A DNA stretch of 64,000 nt from Rhizobium sp. L51/94 (GCF_019355555.1 NZ_CP072141.1:287501-351500), one strand, 5' to 3'; shown: positions 1 to 9,348, counted from the stretch's first letter. The notes: generated from the letters alone by a model not told the origin. Translations and numbers: made by a program.

Positions 1-2
1 CG

Positions 3-1181
3 GAACAGGTGACGCCGAACACGCCGGAATATGCCGACGACATCATCCCCGTGCGCCAGACGACCGCCATCGAGGCCGCCCTCACCGCTGCCGGCTATCC
101 TCCCGCCGATGCGAGCACGGTCGCCGGCAGCATCGAGCCGCTCTACGGCGCACCGGTCGTCAATGCCGGGGACGTCTTGCGGATCGGCATCCTGCAGACC
201 GGCGAGCGCGCCAAGATTATTCGCGCCAGCCTTTATCATGGCACCAAGCATGCGCTGACCGTTGCGCTCGACGACAGCGGCCATTTCGTCGCCGGCAGCG
301 AACCGCCGCTGCTCGACGCAATCGCCACGGCTTTCGACAACGACACGGCGCCTGTGGCCGCCGGGCGCGACCTGCCGCGCGTCTATGACGGGATCTATCG
401 GGCAGGCCTTGCCTATGGGATGACCCGCGAGATGCTGTCGCAGATCATCAAGCTGCTGGCCAGCAATGTCGATTTCCAGGCGCAGCTGAAACCGACTGAC
501 ATGCTCGAAGCCTTCTTCTCCGTCGTCAACGGCAAGGGCCAGGCGACGTCGGATTCGGAACTGCTCTACGTCAACGCCCGGTTCGGCGACACGGTCACCC
601 GTTTCTACCGTTTCGAGGACCCGGACGACCATTCGATCGACTATTTCAACGAGGACGGCAAAAGCATCCGCCAGTTCCTGCTGCGCAACCCGGTGCCGAC
701 AGGCGTCTTTACCTCGGGCTTCGGCATGCGCCGCCATCCGATCCTCGGCTTTGCCCGCATGCACACCGGCGTCGACTGGGCCGGCCCGCGCGGCACGCCG
801 ATCATCGCCGCCGGCAACGGTATCGTCGAGAAGGCCGGCTGGGATTCCGGCGGCTTCGGCAACCAGACGCTGATCCGCCACGCCAACGGCTATGTCTCTT
901 CCTACAATCACCAGAGCGCCATCGCCAAGGGCGTCGTGCCCGGCGCAAAGGTGGTGCAGGGCCAGGTAATCGGCTTCATCGGCTCGACCGGCATGGCAAC
1001 CGGCGCCCATCTGCACTACGAGCTGATCGTCAACGGCACCAAGGTCGATCCGCTGCGCATCCGCCTTCCCGGCGGCAAATCTCTGGACGGCACTGCACTC
1101 GCAAAATTCGAGGACGAGCGCAAGCGCATCGACACCCTGCTGTCGGACGAAAAGGCCAAGCAGGTGGCAAGCCGCGGCTAG
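3..1181 (+). CDS. M23 family metallopeptidase, 5'-truncated by window edge
   Basis: Peptidoglycan DD-metallopeptidase of the LytM/M23 type, expected to cut cell-wall cross-links in the periplasm. The reading frame is open at the left edge, so the true start and any signal peptide lie outside the window; the GTG at 9 is only the first in-frame start-like codon. The C-terminal third carries the zinc-ligand pattern: HPILG followed by HTGVDW (residues about 245-258 from position 9), then a glycine-rich beta segment and HLHYEL near residue 335. The upstream half has no motif I recognise and may be the substrate-gating region found in longer rhizobial relatives. The stop is TAG at 1179-1181. It converges with the tautomerase gene only 12 nt away. 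Confidence 0.9.
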   Translation, partial: EQVTPNTPEYADDIIPVRQTTAIEAALTAAGYPPADASTVAGSIEPLYGAPVVNAGDVLRIGILQTGERAKIIRASLYHGTKHALTVALDDSGHFVAGSEPPLLDAIATAFDNDTAPVAAGRDLPRVYDGIYRAGLAYGMTREMLSQIIKLLASNVDFQAQLKPTDMLEAFFSVVNGKGQATSDSELLYVNARFGDTVTRFYRFEDPDDHSIDYFNEDGKSIRQFLLRNPVPTGVFTSGFGMRRHPILGFARMHTGVDWAGPRGTPIIAAGNGIVEKAGWDSGGFGNQTLIRHANGYVSSYNHQSAIAKGVVPGAKVVQGQVIGFIGSTGMATGAHLHYELIVNGTKVDPLRIRLPGGKSLDGTALAKFEDERKRIDTLLSDEKAKQVASRG

Positions 1182-1193
1182 GTTGCCGGAGCG

Positions 1194-1412
1194 TCAGGCC
1201 GGCTCCTCGGCCCGATAGGCTTGCGGAATGACGAAGACCTCGTCGGCACGACCATAACCGCCGTCTGGCACGGTCTCGATCAGCACCATGGTGTGCGGTC
1301 GGGCCGCTTCGCTGAGATAGGCGACCAGCAGGTCCGTGGTCCGATGGATCAGTTCTTCCTTCTGGGCTTTGGAGAGAGCGCCTTCGGGCAGCTTGAAATT
1401 GGCAAACGGCAT
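1194..1412 (-). CDS. 4-oxalocrotonate tautomerase-like protein
   Basis: Small 72-residue tautomerase-superfamily protein. It begins Met-Pro (MPFANFKLPEG), which exposes the N-terminal proline that acts as catalytic base in this family after Met removal. A helix with KAQKEELIHRTTDLL follows, as in 4-OT monomers that assemble into hexamers or dimer trimers. The ATG at 1412 has AAGGGAA upstream. The gene lies 83 nt downstream of the SDR gene on the same strand, so the two are probably one transcript controlled by the divergent LysR regulator. The substrate cannot be told from sequence. Confidence 0.8.
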   Translation of the reverse strand: MPFANFKLPEGALSKAQKEELIHRTTDLLVAYLSEAARPHTMVLIETVPDGGYGRADEVFVIPQAYRAEEPA

Positions 1413-1495
1413 AGGGATTCCCTTGGATTGGAGACGGATTGGCGGCTGGCCTGGCCCGGTTGAGCCGAGACATGGCCAGCACGCATTCGCAATGT

Positions 1496-2236
1496 TCAGA
1501 TCGCGCCGCCATTGGCGCGGATGACCTGGCCGTTGACCCAGCCGCTATCGGGGCCGGACAGGAACGAGACGAGGCCGGCGATGTCGTCGGGCTGGCCGAG
1601 CCGCCCGAGAGGGATCGTGCCGGCGATGGCCTTGACCAGCGCGTCGCTTTTGCCCGTCATGAAGAGATCGGTCTCGACTGGCCCGGGCGCCACGGCATTG
1701 ACGGTAATGCCCTTGGGTCCGAGCTCCTTGGCAAGAATGTGGGTCATTGCCTCGACCGCTGCCTTGGTGGCGGCGTAGATTGCGTAATTCGGCTGGTAGA
1801 GACCGACGACGCTCGACGAGAAGCTGACGATCCGGCCGCCTTCTCGCAGTCGCCGTGCCGCCTCGCGCATGCCGCGGAAAACGCCGCCGATATTGACCGA
1901 CACCATCCGCTCGAACGCGGCGTCGTCGACGTCGGCAAGCGGAGACAGCGACATGATGCCGGCATTGTTGACGAGGATGTCGACCTTGCCGAATTCCTGT
2001 TCAGCGGCATCGAACAGGGTGCTCATGCAATCTGCTGCGCCAATATCGGCGCCGACCGCGATTGCCCGGCCGCCGGCAGCAGCGATCGTGGCGACGACCT
2101 CGTCCGCAGCCTGGCGACCGCTGGCATAATTGACGACGACGGCGATACCATCGCGGGCCAGCCGCCGGGCGATGGCGGCGCCGATACCCTTGGAAGCACC
2201 GGTAATGATGGCGGTGCGGGAATGTTGATCTGTCAT
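1496..2236 (-). CDS. SDR family oxidoreductase (3-oxoacyl-ACP reductase-like)
   Basis: Classical short-chain dehydrogenase of 246 residues. It has the Rossmann motif TGASKGIG near residue 13, the NNAG motif near residue 90, and a Ser...YAATK catalytic pair near residues 140-158. Cofactor is NAD(P)H; the segment after the second strand (VNYASGRQ) fits NADPH preference, which is an inference. The ATG at 2236 follows a strong AAGGAG ribosome site. It is transcribed away from the LysR-type gene across a 98-bp gap, the usual arrangement for a regulator and its target, and is followed by the tautomerase gene. Confidence 0.9.
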   Translation of the reverse strand: MTDQHSRTAIITGASKGIGAAIARRLARDGIAVVVNYASGRQAADEVVATIAAAGGRAIAVGADIGAADCMSTLFDAAEQEFGKVDILVNNAGIMSLSPLADVDDAAFERMVSVNIGGVFRGMREAARRLREGGRIVSFSSSVVGLYQPNYAIYAATKAAVEAMTHILAKELGPKGITVNAVAPGPVETDLFMTGKSDALVKAIAGTIPLGRLGQPDDIAGLVSFLSGPDSGWVNGQVIRANGGAI

Positions 2237-2334
2237 GTTGATCTCCTTCTGATGAGGAGACCAATACGCCGATGCCAGAATAGAACAATCACCGCTAATT
2301 TGACATCTCTATTCGGCTGTGATGAACAAGCTGA

Positions 2335-3243
2335 ATGGATCGCCTGGATCGCCTGCAATTGTTCGTCCGCATTGTCGAGCGCCGCAGCTTCACCGCTGCG
2401 GCAGCCGATAGCGGTCTTGCACGCTCGACGGCGACCGAGGCGATCAAGCAGCTGGAAGCCGATATCGGCGCGAGATTGCTGGAGCGCTCCACACGTCATG
2501 TGATGCCGACGCTGGACGGCGAGGCTTTTTACCACCGCTGCCTGTCTATCCTGGCGGATGTCGAGGCGGCGGAAAACGCCTTTCGTGACGATCGTCCGCG
2601 CGGCCTGTTGCGTATCGACGCCAATGCGCAGGTCACCCGCACCTTTCTTTTGCCGCACCTGCCGGAATTCCTGGAGCGCTACCCGCTGATCGACCTGCAT
2701 CTGGGACAGGGAGACCGGCTGGTCGATCTGCTGCGCGACGGTGTCGATTGCGTCATTCGCGCCGGCGAACCTTCCGACAGCGGCATGATCATGCGCCGGC
2801 TTGCCCTCGTCGAGGAGGTCACCTGCGCCAGCCCGGCCTATCTCGAGGCGCACGGAGTGCCGACCTCGCCGGACGGGCTGGACGGCCACGTGATGATCGG
2901 CTTCCTTTCGTCCCGGTCCGGCGAAGTCCTGCCGCTCGAATTTACCGTCGCTGGCAAGAGGCGCGATATCCACCTGCCGACCCGGGTGACCACCAACAGT
3001 TCCGATACCATGCATGAACTTGCCCGCATGGGACTGGGCCTGGTACAGGCGCCGCGCTATCGCTTCCGACAGGATTTCGAAGAGGGCGTGCTGGTCGAGG
3101 TGCTGAAGGACTTCTCCCCGAGCCCGACGCCCTATTTCGCGCTCTACCCGCAAAACCGCCAGCTGGCGCCAAGGCTGCGCGTCTTTCTCGCCTGGGCGAC
3201 AGCAATTTTTGCGGAAGCAAAACTGTCTCGCGAAACTGACTGA
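2335..3243 (+). CDS. LysR family transcriptional regulator
   Basis: 302-residue LysR-type regulator. The N-terminal winged helix-turn-helix is at residues 1-60 ([14 protein letters not shown], then [15 protein letters not shown]), with the substrate-binding domain over residues 90-295. The ATG at 2335 opens the typical [15 protein letters not shown] start. It is divergent from the SDR-tautomerase pair, which is probably its target. The 98-bp gap would hold both promoters and the T-N11-A type operator; no single convincing operator stands out by eye. The inducer is unknown. Confidence 0.92.
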   Translation: MDRLDRLQLFVRIVERRSFTAAAADSGLARSTATEAIKQLEADIGARLLERSTRHVMPTLDGEAFYHRCLSILADVEAAENAFRDDRPRGLLRIDANAQVTRTFLLPHLPEFLERYPLIDLHLGQGDRLVDLLRDGVDCVIRAGEPSDSGMIMRRLALVEEVTCASPAYLEAHGVPTSPDGLDGHVMIGFLSSRSGEVLPLEFTVAGKRRDIHLPTRVTTNSSDTMHELARMGLGLVQAPRYRFRQDFEEGVLVEVLKDFSPSPTPYFALYPQNRQLAPRLRVFLAWATAIFAEAKLSRETD

Positions 3244-3341
3244 CGCATCCCGCCCGCTCCTGTCGGACGAACGGCGGGCATTGCGTTGCTTTGAGGGACG
3301 GAGTTTGCAAGATTGGCGCCATAGTCACCCAGGGAAAACAC

Positions 3342-4418
3342 ATGAGCCGCTTCTGGAGCCCCATCGTCTCGACATTGACGCCCTATGTTGCCGGCGAACA
3401 ATCGAAGATCCCCGGCCTGGTCAAACTGAACGCCAACGAAAGCGCCTATGGGCCTTCGCCTGAGGTGGCGGCGGCAATTGCCGCGCAGCTGGACGGTTCG
3501 TTGCGGCTCTATCCCGATCCGACATCCCGCCGCCTGCGCACCGCGATTGCCGATAGCTACGGTTTCGAGCCCGACCGGGTGTTTGTCGGCAATGGCTCCG
3601 ACGAGGTGCTGGCGCATGTCTTCAAGGCGCTTTTGAAACACGATGCGCCGCTGCTCTTTCCGGACATCACCTACAGCTTCTACACCACCTACTGCCGGCT
3701 GTTCGACGTGCCCTATCGCGAAATTCCGCTCGATGAGGCCATGTCGGTGCGGATCGACGACTTCCGGCAAGCCTGCGGCGCGATCATCCTGCCCAACCCG
3801 AACGCACCCACCGGTACCGCCCTGCCGCTGGGCGAAATCGAGAGGCTGCTGCTCGAGCACCCCGATCAGGTGGTGGTAATCGACGAAGCCTATGTGGATT
3901 TCGGCGGCGACAGCGCGGTGCCGCTGGTCGAGCGCTATCCGAACCTGCTGGTCGTCCAGACCTTTTCGAAATCCCGCAGCCTTGCCGGCCTTCGCGTCGG
4001 CTTTGCGATCGGCCAGAGACCGCTGATCGATGCGCTGGAACGGGTGCGCGACAGCTTCAACTCTTACCCGCTCGACCGGCTGGCGGAGGCCGGCGCCATC
4101 GCAGCCTGGGAAGACCGGGCATGGTTCGACAAACACCGAGCCATGATCGTCGCCAGCCGCGAGCGTCTGGCTGCGGCGTTGCGCGCGCTTGACTTCGATG
4201 TGCTTCCATCCTCGGCCAACTTCCTGTTCGTCACGCATCCGACGCGCACGGCAAGCGATCTTCTCGCCGAACTCAGGCAAAGATCCCTGCTCGTCCGGCA
4301 TTTTGCAAAGCCCCGCATCAAAAACTACCTGCGCATCACGATCGGCACCGATGCCGAATGCGAGCGTTTGGTGAAGGCGCTGAACGAGATCCTGTCAGAA
4401 CCACCCGTTGATCGGTAG
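3342..4418 (+). CDS. hisC: histidinol-phosphate aminotransferase
   Basis: Class I/II PLP-dependent aminotransferase of 358 residues. Histidinol-phosphate aminotransferase converts imidazole-acetol phosphate to histidinol phosphate with glutamate. Landmarks are [11 protein letters not shown] near the N-terminus, [25 protein letters not shown] and the PLP-lysine region [14 protein letters not shown], all typical of HisC. I chose ATG 3342 (MSRFWSPIV) over the upstream 3291 start because AGGGA precedes it and HisC proteins begin this way. No other his gene is nearby, so it may be a paralogue serving phenylalanine/tyrosine transamination. Confidence 0.85.
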   Translation: MSRFWSPIVSTLTPYVAGEQSKIPGLVKLNANESAYGPSPEVAAAIAAQLDGSLRLYPDPTSRRLRTAIADSYGFEPDRVFVGNGSDEVLAHVFKALLKHDAPLLFPDITYSFYTTYCRLFDVPYREIPLDEAMSVRIDDFRQACGAIILPNPNAPTGTALPLGEIERLLLEHPDQVVVIDEAYVDFGGDSAVPLVERYPNLLVVQTFSKSRSLAGLRVGFAIGQRPLIDALERVRDSFNSYPLDRLAEAGAIAAWEDRAWFDKHRAMIVASRERLAAALRALDFDVLPSSANFLFVTHPTRTASDLLAELRQRSLLVRHFAKPRIKNYLRITIGTDAECERLVKALNEILSEPPVDR

Positions 4419-4451
4419 CGGCGGTCATCCATACCTTGGAAATGCGCCCCG

Positions 4452-4480
4452 TTGACGATCTCAGGATTTATGCCTAGCTT
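4452..4480 (+). promoter_or_regulatory. sigma70-like promoter for the MFS leader
   Basis: TTGACG at 4452-4457 and TAGCTT at 4475-4480 are separated by exactly 17 bp. Transcription from here would begin near 4487 and run through the folded leader at 4522-4600 before the MFS start at 4660. Seen by eye only. Confidence 0.5.
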
Positions 4481-4521
4481 GGCCGTCATGAAAGCTGCGA
4501 CGTTTTTTCAGGTGGTGAGTG

Positions 4522-4570
4522 CGCGCATGGGCAGGATGGCATAGCCATCCGGCGGAAGCACCCATGCGCG
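4522..4570 (+). promoter_or_regulatory. structured 5' leader (riboswitch-like nested hairpin)
   Basis: A perfect 10-bp stem pairs 4522-4531 with 4561-4570. It encloses a second perfect 7-bp stem, 4534-4540 with 4544-4550, closed by a 3-nt ATA loop. The right-hand internal loop GGCGGAAGCA (4551-4560) is unpaired. The fold sits directly upstream of an intrinsic terminator and 90 nt before the exporter start codon, which suggests ligand- or drug-dependent attenuation. I do not recognise it as a known riboswitch class. Confidence 0.55.
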
Positions 4571-4577
4571 ACGAACA

Positions 4578-4600
4578 GGCTCCCGACGGGGCCTTTTTTT
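4578..4600 (+). terminator. intrinsic terminator inside the MFS leader
   Basis: A 6-bp GC-rich stem (4578-4583 with 4588-4593, one G-U pair, loop CGAC) is followed immediately by seven T residues (4594-4600). It lies between the predicted promoter and the MFS start codon, so it would stop transcription before the gene unless antagonised. The 3' arm 4585-4592 can alternatively pair with 4620-4627. Confidence 0.65.
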
Positions 4601-4659
4601 ATGCCTCAAATCTGGCTGAGCCCCGTCGATCCCTTTCATCCCACCGACAGGACCGAACG

Positions 4660-5898
4660 ATGATAGCCGCATCTCCGGACAACACGCTCAGACACCCGTC
4701 TGCATCTGCTACTGCCAGCCAGACGCCCGCCCCACCTCCGCTGCTCTCGCTGATCTTGCTGACGGCGCTCTCGGTTGTGCCAGTCAACATGATCCTGCCG
4801 TCGCTGCCGCACATCGCCGCCGAGTTTCACGCCAGTTCCGCCGTCGTCAGCCTTTCCGTTGCCGGCTATGCTGTTGTCACGGCTTTAATCGAGATCGTTT
4901 CCGGTGCAATCTCGGATCGATACGGACGGAGGCCCGTCGCCCTGACGGCCATCGTTGTCTTCATCTCGGCATCGATCGGTTGCGCCGTCTCCACGGATAT
5001 CGTCGCCTTCATGATTTTCAGGGCTCTGCAGGCATCGATAGCCGCCTGCTTTTCGATAGCCCTCGTCATCATCAAGGAGACCTCGGGCGGACATGCGACA
5101 GCCAGCCGGTTTGGTTACCTCGCGATGGGATGGGCCCTTGCTCCGATGCTCGCACCCGTCGTCGGGGGTTCGCTGGATGCGGCCTTCGGATGGCGGGCGA
5201 TCTTCATCACGCTGGCAACGGCCGGTACCGCCGTCCTCATCCTCAGCCTTGTGACGCTGCCAGAAACCGCTGACCGAGCCCGCAGGTCGCACAGTAGCGC
5301 GGGCGCCTATCTCCGGCTCATCCGTTCGTCCGCATTCTGGTGCTATGCGCTCTGCATGGCGGCATCCATGGGGACGCTCTACCTCTTTCTCGCAGGCGCC
5401 CCTGTTGCCCTCGGTCCCTTGCTTGGCGGCTCGACCGCGAAACTGGGCCTCTCCATGGGTATTGTCCCGGCCGGCTTTATGCTCGGCAGCTTGCTTGCTG
5501 GTCGTTACGCTTCGAGAATGTCGCTCGGCACCGTCCTCGTCACGGCGCGGACGCTGACCTGTACCGGCCTGCTGCTCGGTCTCGGCCTTGCGCTCATGGA
5601 CGCGGGCAACGCTTTTGCGCTTTTCGGGCCCTGCATGTTCATCGGCATCGGCAACGGGCTGACCATGCCCGCCGCCAACAGCGGCGTGCTTTCCGCCCAT
5701 CCCGACCATGCCGGAACCGCGGCAGGATTGGCGGCCGCCCTCAGCATCGGCGGCGGTGCTCTGATTGTCTCGCTCGGCGGCCCGTTTATCGCAGGCGCCA
5801 GTGCCATCCCGCTGTTCTTTGCCGTCATGCTCGTCCCCGCAGGCCTGGCGCTGCTGGCCGCAATCTGCGCCGCATTTCTCGGAGCGAGGGTAGAGTGA
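4660..5898 (+). CDS. MFS multidrug transporter, Bcr/CflA family
   Basis: Twelve-helix major facilitator of about 412 residues, inner membrane, expected to export drugs or small metabolites by proton antiport. Loop 2-3 carries the family signature GAISDRYGRRPVAL, and helix 1 contains VVPVNMILPSLPHI as in Bcr/CflA proteins. I chose ATG 4660 (MIAASPDN) over the far upstream 4519 because it follows AGGA and because the upstream part would read through the leader terminator. Expression is probably controlled by the leader RNA. A GNAT gene follows within 32 nt and may be cotranscribed. Confidence 0.85.
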   Translation: MIAASPDNTLRHPSASATASQTPAPPPLLSLILLTALSVVPVNMILPSLPHIAAEFHASSAVVSLSVAGYAVVTALIEIVSGAISDRYGRRPVALTAIVVFISASIGCAVSTDIVAFMIFRALQASIAACFSIALVIIKETSGGHATASRFGYLAMGWALAPMLAPVVGGSLDAAFGWRAIFITLATAGTAVLILSLVTLPETADRARRSHSSAGAYLRLIRSSAFWCYALCMAASMGTLYLFLAGAPVALGPLLGGSTAKLGLSMGIVPAGFMLGSLLAGRYASRMSLGTVLVTARTLTCTGLLLGLGLALMDAGNAFALFGPCMFIGIGNGLTMPAANSGVLSAHPDHAGTAAGLAAALSIGGGALIVSLGGPFIAGASAIPLFFAVMLVPAGLALLAAICAAFLGARVE

Positions 5899-5930
5899 AT
5901 AAAATGGAGAACCGAAGGGAGAATGACAGA

Positions 5931-6425
5931 ATGCAAATATTGCGCCTCAAAGACAATCCAGCCTTCGCAGATACGGTTGCCGATCGCAGCTGGAACGCCT
6001 GGTGGACGGAGACGGGGGTCACTCTGGCGCAATATCGCGCCCACCTGGACCCTATGATCGAGAACGACGGCATTCCCTTTTGCCTCGTCGCCGAAGAGGA
6101 CGGCATCTATCTGGGCTCGGTGCTGATGATTGAAAACGACCTGGATGCACGCCCGGACTATACACCGTGGATCGCGGCTTTATGGGTCGAGCCGCATGCA
6201 AGAAAACGAGGGGTCGCCACGCGGCTGATCGTCGCCGCGCGGGCGCAAGCTGCGAAATGGGGGAAATATAACTGCTATCTCTGCGCAACGCCGGAGATGG
6301 ACAGCTTTTACCTCGGGCAGGGCTTCGAGCAGATCGAGACGGATGTCTCCGGACTGAATATCTTCCGGATCGAGCTTTCAGACCGGCCGGCGAGATCGCC
6401 TCGCGGCCGCATCTCGCCTCGGTGA
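5931..6425 (+). CDS. GNAT family N-acetyltransferase
   Basis: 164-residue acetyltransferase with the GNAT fold. The acetyl-CoA pyrophosphate loop is visible as VEPHARKRGVATRLI near residues 85-99, preceded by a strand that reads PWIAALW. A C-terminal FYLGQGFEQIE motif is also typical. ATG 5931 is preferred because AGGGAG lies 9 nt upstream; ATG 5904 is an alternative. It begins just after the MFS stop, so drug efflux and acetylation may be co-expressed. The substrate is unknown. Confidence 0.8.
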   Translation: MQILRLKDNPAFADTVADRSWNAWWTETGVTLAQYRAHLDPMIENDGIPFCLVAEEDGIYLGSVLMIENDLDARPDYTPWIAALWVEPHARKRGVATRLIVAARAQAAKWGKYNCYLCATPEMDSFYLGQGFEQIETDVSGLNIFRIELSDRPARSPRGRISPR

Positions 6426-6427
6426 TC

Positions 6428-6459
6428 CAGCCGGTCGGCCCTCTCAGGCCTTCCGGCTG
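6428..6459. terminator. bidirectional hairpin between convergent genes
   Basis: Nested stems, 6428-6434 with 6453-6459 (7 bp) and 6437-6440 with 6447-6450 (4 bp), lie in the 46-bp gap between the convergent GNAT and chemoreceptor genes. There is no strong T tract, so efficiency is uncertain. Confidence 0.5.
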
Positions 6460-6471
6460 TTCGTCGTCTGA

Positions 6472-8406
6472 TCAGAACTCTTCCCAGCTTTCCTTGACGG
6501 CGGCATTGCCGGCGGAGAAAGCCTTGGCTACCTGGCCTGCAAGACGGCGGGCGGGCGATGGGACCGGCCGATGTGCCGGGGCAGCCGCCATGGCACGGGG
6601 CGCATGACCGGAGGTGCTGCCGAGCTGGAACTGTGAAATGAGCTCCCGCAATTTGCCGCTTTCGCTGGCAAGCGTCGCGCCCGCAGCACTCGTTTCCTCG
6701 ACCATCGCGGCGTTCTGCTGGGTCACCTGGTCCATCTGGTTGACGGCGGTGTTCACCTCGCCCAGACCGACCGACTGTTCGCGCGCCGAAGTGGCAATCG
6801 AGTCCATGTGCTGGTTGACGGTGACGATATAGCCTTCGATCGTCCGCAGCGCGTTGCCGGTATCGCTGACAAGCTTGACGCCGCTCTGAACATCGGTGCT
6901 CGAGTTGCGGATCAGGTCCTTGATTTCCTTGGCAGCCTTGGCCGACCGCTGGGCGAGTTCGCGGACCTCCTGGGCGACGACGGCAAATCCCTTGCCTGCC
7001 TCGCCGGCACGGGCGGCTTCGACGCCGGCGTTCAAGGCAAGCAGGTTGGTCTGGAAGGCGATTTCATCGATAACGCCGATGATGTTGGAGATCTCGTTCG
7101 ACGATTGCTCGATCTTCTGCATCGCCTCGACGGCATTCGCAACGACTTTGCCGGACTGGGCAGCGCTTTCATTTGCCAGCATGGCAATCTGGCGGGCTTC
7201 TTCGGCACGCTTCGAAGAATTACTGACATTGACGGTGATCTGGTCGAGGGCAGCGGCCGTTTCTTCCAGCGAAGCCGCCTGTTGCTCCGTGCGCTTGGAC
7301 AGGTCGTCGGCGCTGACGCTGACTTCGCGACTGCCGGTATCGATCCCGCTCGTTGCCTGCGCCACAGCCCGCAAGGTTTCGGCAAGCTGCTGGACTGCGG
7401 CGTTGAAGTCTTCCCGGAGGCTTTCGAACTCGGGAGCGAACTTGCTGGCAAGCTGAAAGGTCAGGTCGCCGCTGGCAAGGTGCTTCAGGCCTTCGCCGAG
7501 CCCGGATGTCGCCTCGGCCATGGATTCAGCCTTGATGCGCTCGGCTTCACTGCTCTTGCGGCGTTCCTGTTCGGTCAGGCTGCGATTGGTATCAGCATCC
7601 TGTGCGAGCCGGATGCGCTCGATGGCATTCTCCTGGAAGACACCGACGGCAGCGGCCATCTGGCCGATTTCGTCCTTGCGGCCGATACCGGGAACGACCA
7701 CGCCGGTTTCTCCGTTGGCAATACGCGTCATCGTCGCATTGATGCCGGAAACCGGGCGAACCAGACCGAGGTTCAGGAGATACATGCCGAGTACAGCGAC
7801 GAACAGCATTGCGCCGCCGCCGACATAAATGGCCATCTGCGCCGTGGACGCAGCATTCTCCGAAAGCGACGCGCGCTTGACGAGGAGAGCCTGCTCGTCT
7901 GCCGCCATCTCCTTCACCTTTGCCCGGATACCATCCATGGTTTGCTTGCCAGCGCCCGAAATCTCGATCTGGCGGGCCTGCTCATAGGTCGCGGGATCTT
8001 TCACCAGCACGGTTTCCGGCTCGACCACCTTTTGCGTCCAGGTCTTCACCAATGTGTCGAGATCGTCGAGACGCCGTTGCTGGACAGGATTATCGGAGGT
8101 GAGAGCCCGGAGCTGCGCCAGATTGTCTGCATAGGCTGCGGCACCGGCCTTCTGGGGTTCCAGGAAGTTGGGGTTCGAGGAGATCACATAGCCGCGCATG
8201 CCGGTTTCCTGATCCACCATGGCAGCGACGACACCCTCGAGCCGGGCCAGAACCTTGTAGGTATGCTCGGTCCAGCCCGAGGCCTGCTGCTGAGTCGCAA
8301 TCGAATTTCCGCTGATCGCACTGACGGCGACATTGATGGCCATCAGCACCACAAGGGTGACTGAGATTTTGTAGAGTATCTTGAGGTTGTTGAAGTACGT
8401 CAGCAT
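6472..8406 (-). CDS. methyl-accepting chemotaxis protein
   Basis: 644-residue transmembrane chemoreceptor. TM1 is near residues 10-32 (ISVTLVVLMAINVAVSAI), followed by a periplasmic CHASE3-like helical module (MVDQETGMRGYVISSNPNFL), TM2 near residues 190-212 and a HAMP segment. The cytoplasmic signalling hairpin contains EIAFQTNLLALNAGVEAA for the CheA/CheW contact. The tail ends in ESWEEF, matching the CheR/CheB tethering pentapeptide pattern (W-x-x-F). ATG 8406 is chosen because AGAGGAT precedes it; the longer upstream frame to 8604 has no receptor-like sequence. The ligand is unknown. Confidence 0.93.
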   Translation of the reverse strand: MLTYFNNLKILYKISVTLVVLMAINVAVSAISGNSIATQQQASGWTEHTYKVLARLEGVVAAMVDQETGMRGYVISSNPNFLEPQKAGAAAYADNLAQLRALTSDNPVQQRRLDDLDTLVKTWTQKVVEPETVLVKDPATYEQARQIEISGAGKQTMDGIRAKVKEMAADEQALLVKRASLSENAASTAQMAIYVGGGAMLFVAVLGMYLLNLGLVRPVSGINATMTRIANGETGVVVPGIGRKDEIGQMAAAVGVFQENAIERIRLAQDADTNRSLTEQERRKSSEAERIKAESMAEATSGLGEGLKHLASGDLTFQLASKFAPEFESLREDFNAAVQQLAETLRAVAQATSGIDTGSREVSVSADDLSKRTEQQAASLEETAAALDQITVNVSNSSKRAEEARQIAMLANESAAQSGKVVANAVEAMQKIEQSSNEISNIIGVIDEIAFQTNLLALNAGVEAARAGEAGKGFAVVAQEVRELAQRSAKAAKEIKDLIRNSSTDVQSGVKLVSDTGNALRTIEGYIVTVNQHMDSIATSAREQSVGLGEVNTAVNQMDQVTQQNAAMVEETSAAGATLASESGKLRELISQFQLGSTSGHAPRAMAAAPAHRPVPSPARRLAGQVAKAFSAGNAAVKESWEEF

Positions 8407-9119
8407 CGGGTCGGTATCCTCTGGCGGTTCAGTGGCGTTTTCACGCGTTCGATTGTTGGTGAAAGTCGATCCATCCCCACGGAGATCGTCCGGCACGGCG
8501 TTTGAAACGATCTTCAGCCCCACCGCATTGCCGCCGAAGCACAGAAAATCCGCATCCTGATTCCCGCGCGCACGGCAGCAGGCGGCGCTTGCAGAAGCGC
8601 GCAAATAACAATCTGGATTTAGAAGAAGAAATCGGGTGCGGCGGAGACGATGTAGAGATGAAGGGGAGATTTATCCGATTACAAGGGATCATGCCGCAAA
8701 TCAGCAGCATGGCTCCCGGCAAGAGGCGACATCATGTCATCTCGACTGGCGTGTCCGGTAATTGCAGAAACTAGGAGGCATTGGTTAATTTACGCTAAAT
8801 TCTAAGTTTAAAACAATTAACGGGCTATTTTTGTATTTAGGACTTGGCGATGACGGGCAGGGTGCGAAGAGGAATAGGCCAGGTAGAGCGCTCAGCACCC
8901 CTTGCCTCCACCACCCAAAGACAAAAGCGCAAGCCTCGTGGTCAACTCGCTGCGCGCTTTTTCGCAGAACTTCAGCATGACCTTGAACTCAGACAACAGC
9001 GTGCTCAACGGCTTCAGCTGGCCGCCGACGGAAAAGCGAGCGCGACCGCGCGGCTTGCCGGGGAATTTCAATCCACTACTTCCCTGCTTCATACCACTGA
9101 CGCGTGAGGATAGAGCCCC
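8407..9119. other. non-coding stretch, no convincing gene
   Basis: About 700 bp between the chemoreceptor start and the next small gene. Short frames exist on both strands but lack family motifs and good ribosome sites. An A/T-rich patch at 8775-8835 stands out against the GC-rich surroundings and may hold promoters. I see no RNA fold or repeat. Confidence 0.5.
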
Positions 9120-9332
9120 ATGACAAGCTCTCGTAAGGATCTGTTTTTTGCCCTGGCGATGATCGTTGCCGGCACAGCAGCATTTTTCCTCTTTCTCTAC
9201 CTCGCCGGTATCGATCCCGATGAACAATCAATCGGCGCGATGGAATGGGTCATAGGCGGTATCCTCATCGGACCAGGCTTTAGTTATCTGCTCAGGTGGA
9301 GTAGCAAGCGGGGTAAGATCAAGGACCGTTAG
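9120..9332 (+). CDS. small two-helix membrane protein
   Basis: 70-residue protein with two hydrophobic segments: residues 8-30 (LFFALAMIVAGTAAFFLFLY) and 43-60 (WVIGGILIGPGFSYLL). It ends in a basic tail (SSKRGKIKDR), consistent with a small inner-membrane protein with both ends in the cytoplasm. The ATG at 9120 has GAGGAT upstream. It converges with the NTF2-like gene. I recognise no family and assign no function. Confidence 0.6.
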   Translation: MTSSRKDLFFALAMIVAGTAAFFLFLYLAGIDPDEQSIGAMEWVIGGILIGPGFSYLLRWSSKRGKIKDR

Positions 9333-9348
9333 ACCCAAATCCGCTCGA

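Noticed and set aside
4571..4593. Guanidine-II (mini-ykkC) riboswitch before the MFS gene
   Set aside because: That class needs two small hairpins with ACGR loops; here the loops are ATA and CGAC, with a long nested stem instead.
4519..4659. N-terminal extension of the MFS protein
   Set aside because: It would be translated from the leader across the T7 terminator; ATG 4660 has a ribosome site and fits family length.
8902..9123. 73-codon plus-strand frame
   Set aside because: Pro-rich, no motif, and overlapping frames on both strands are equally long.
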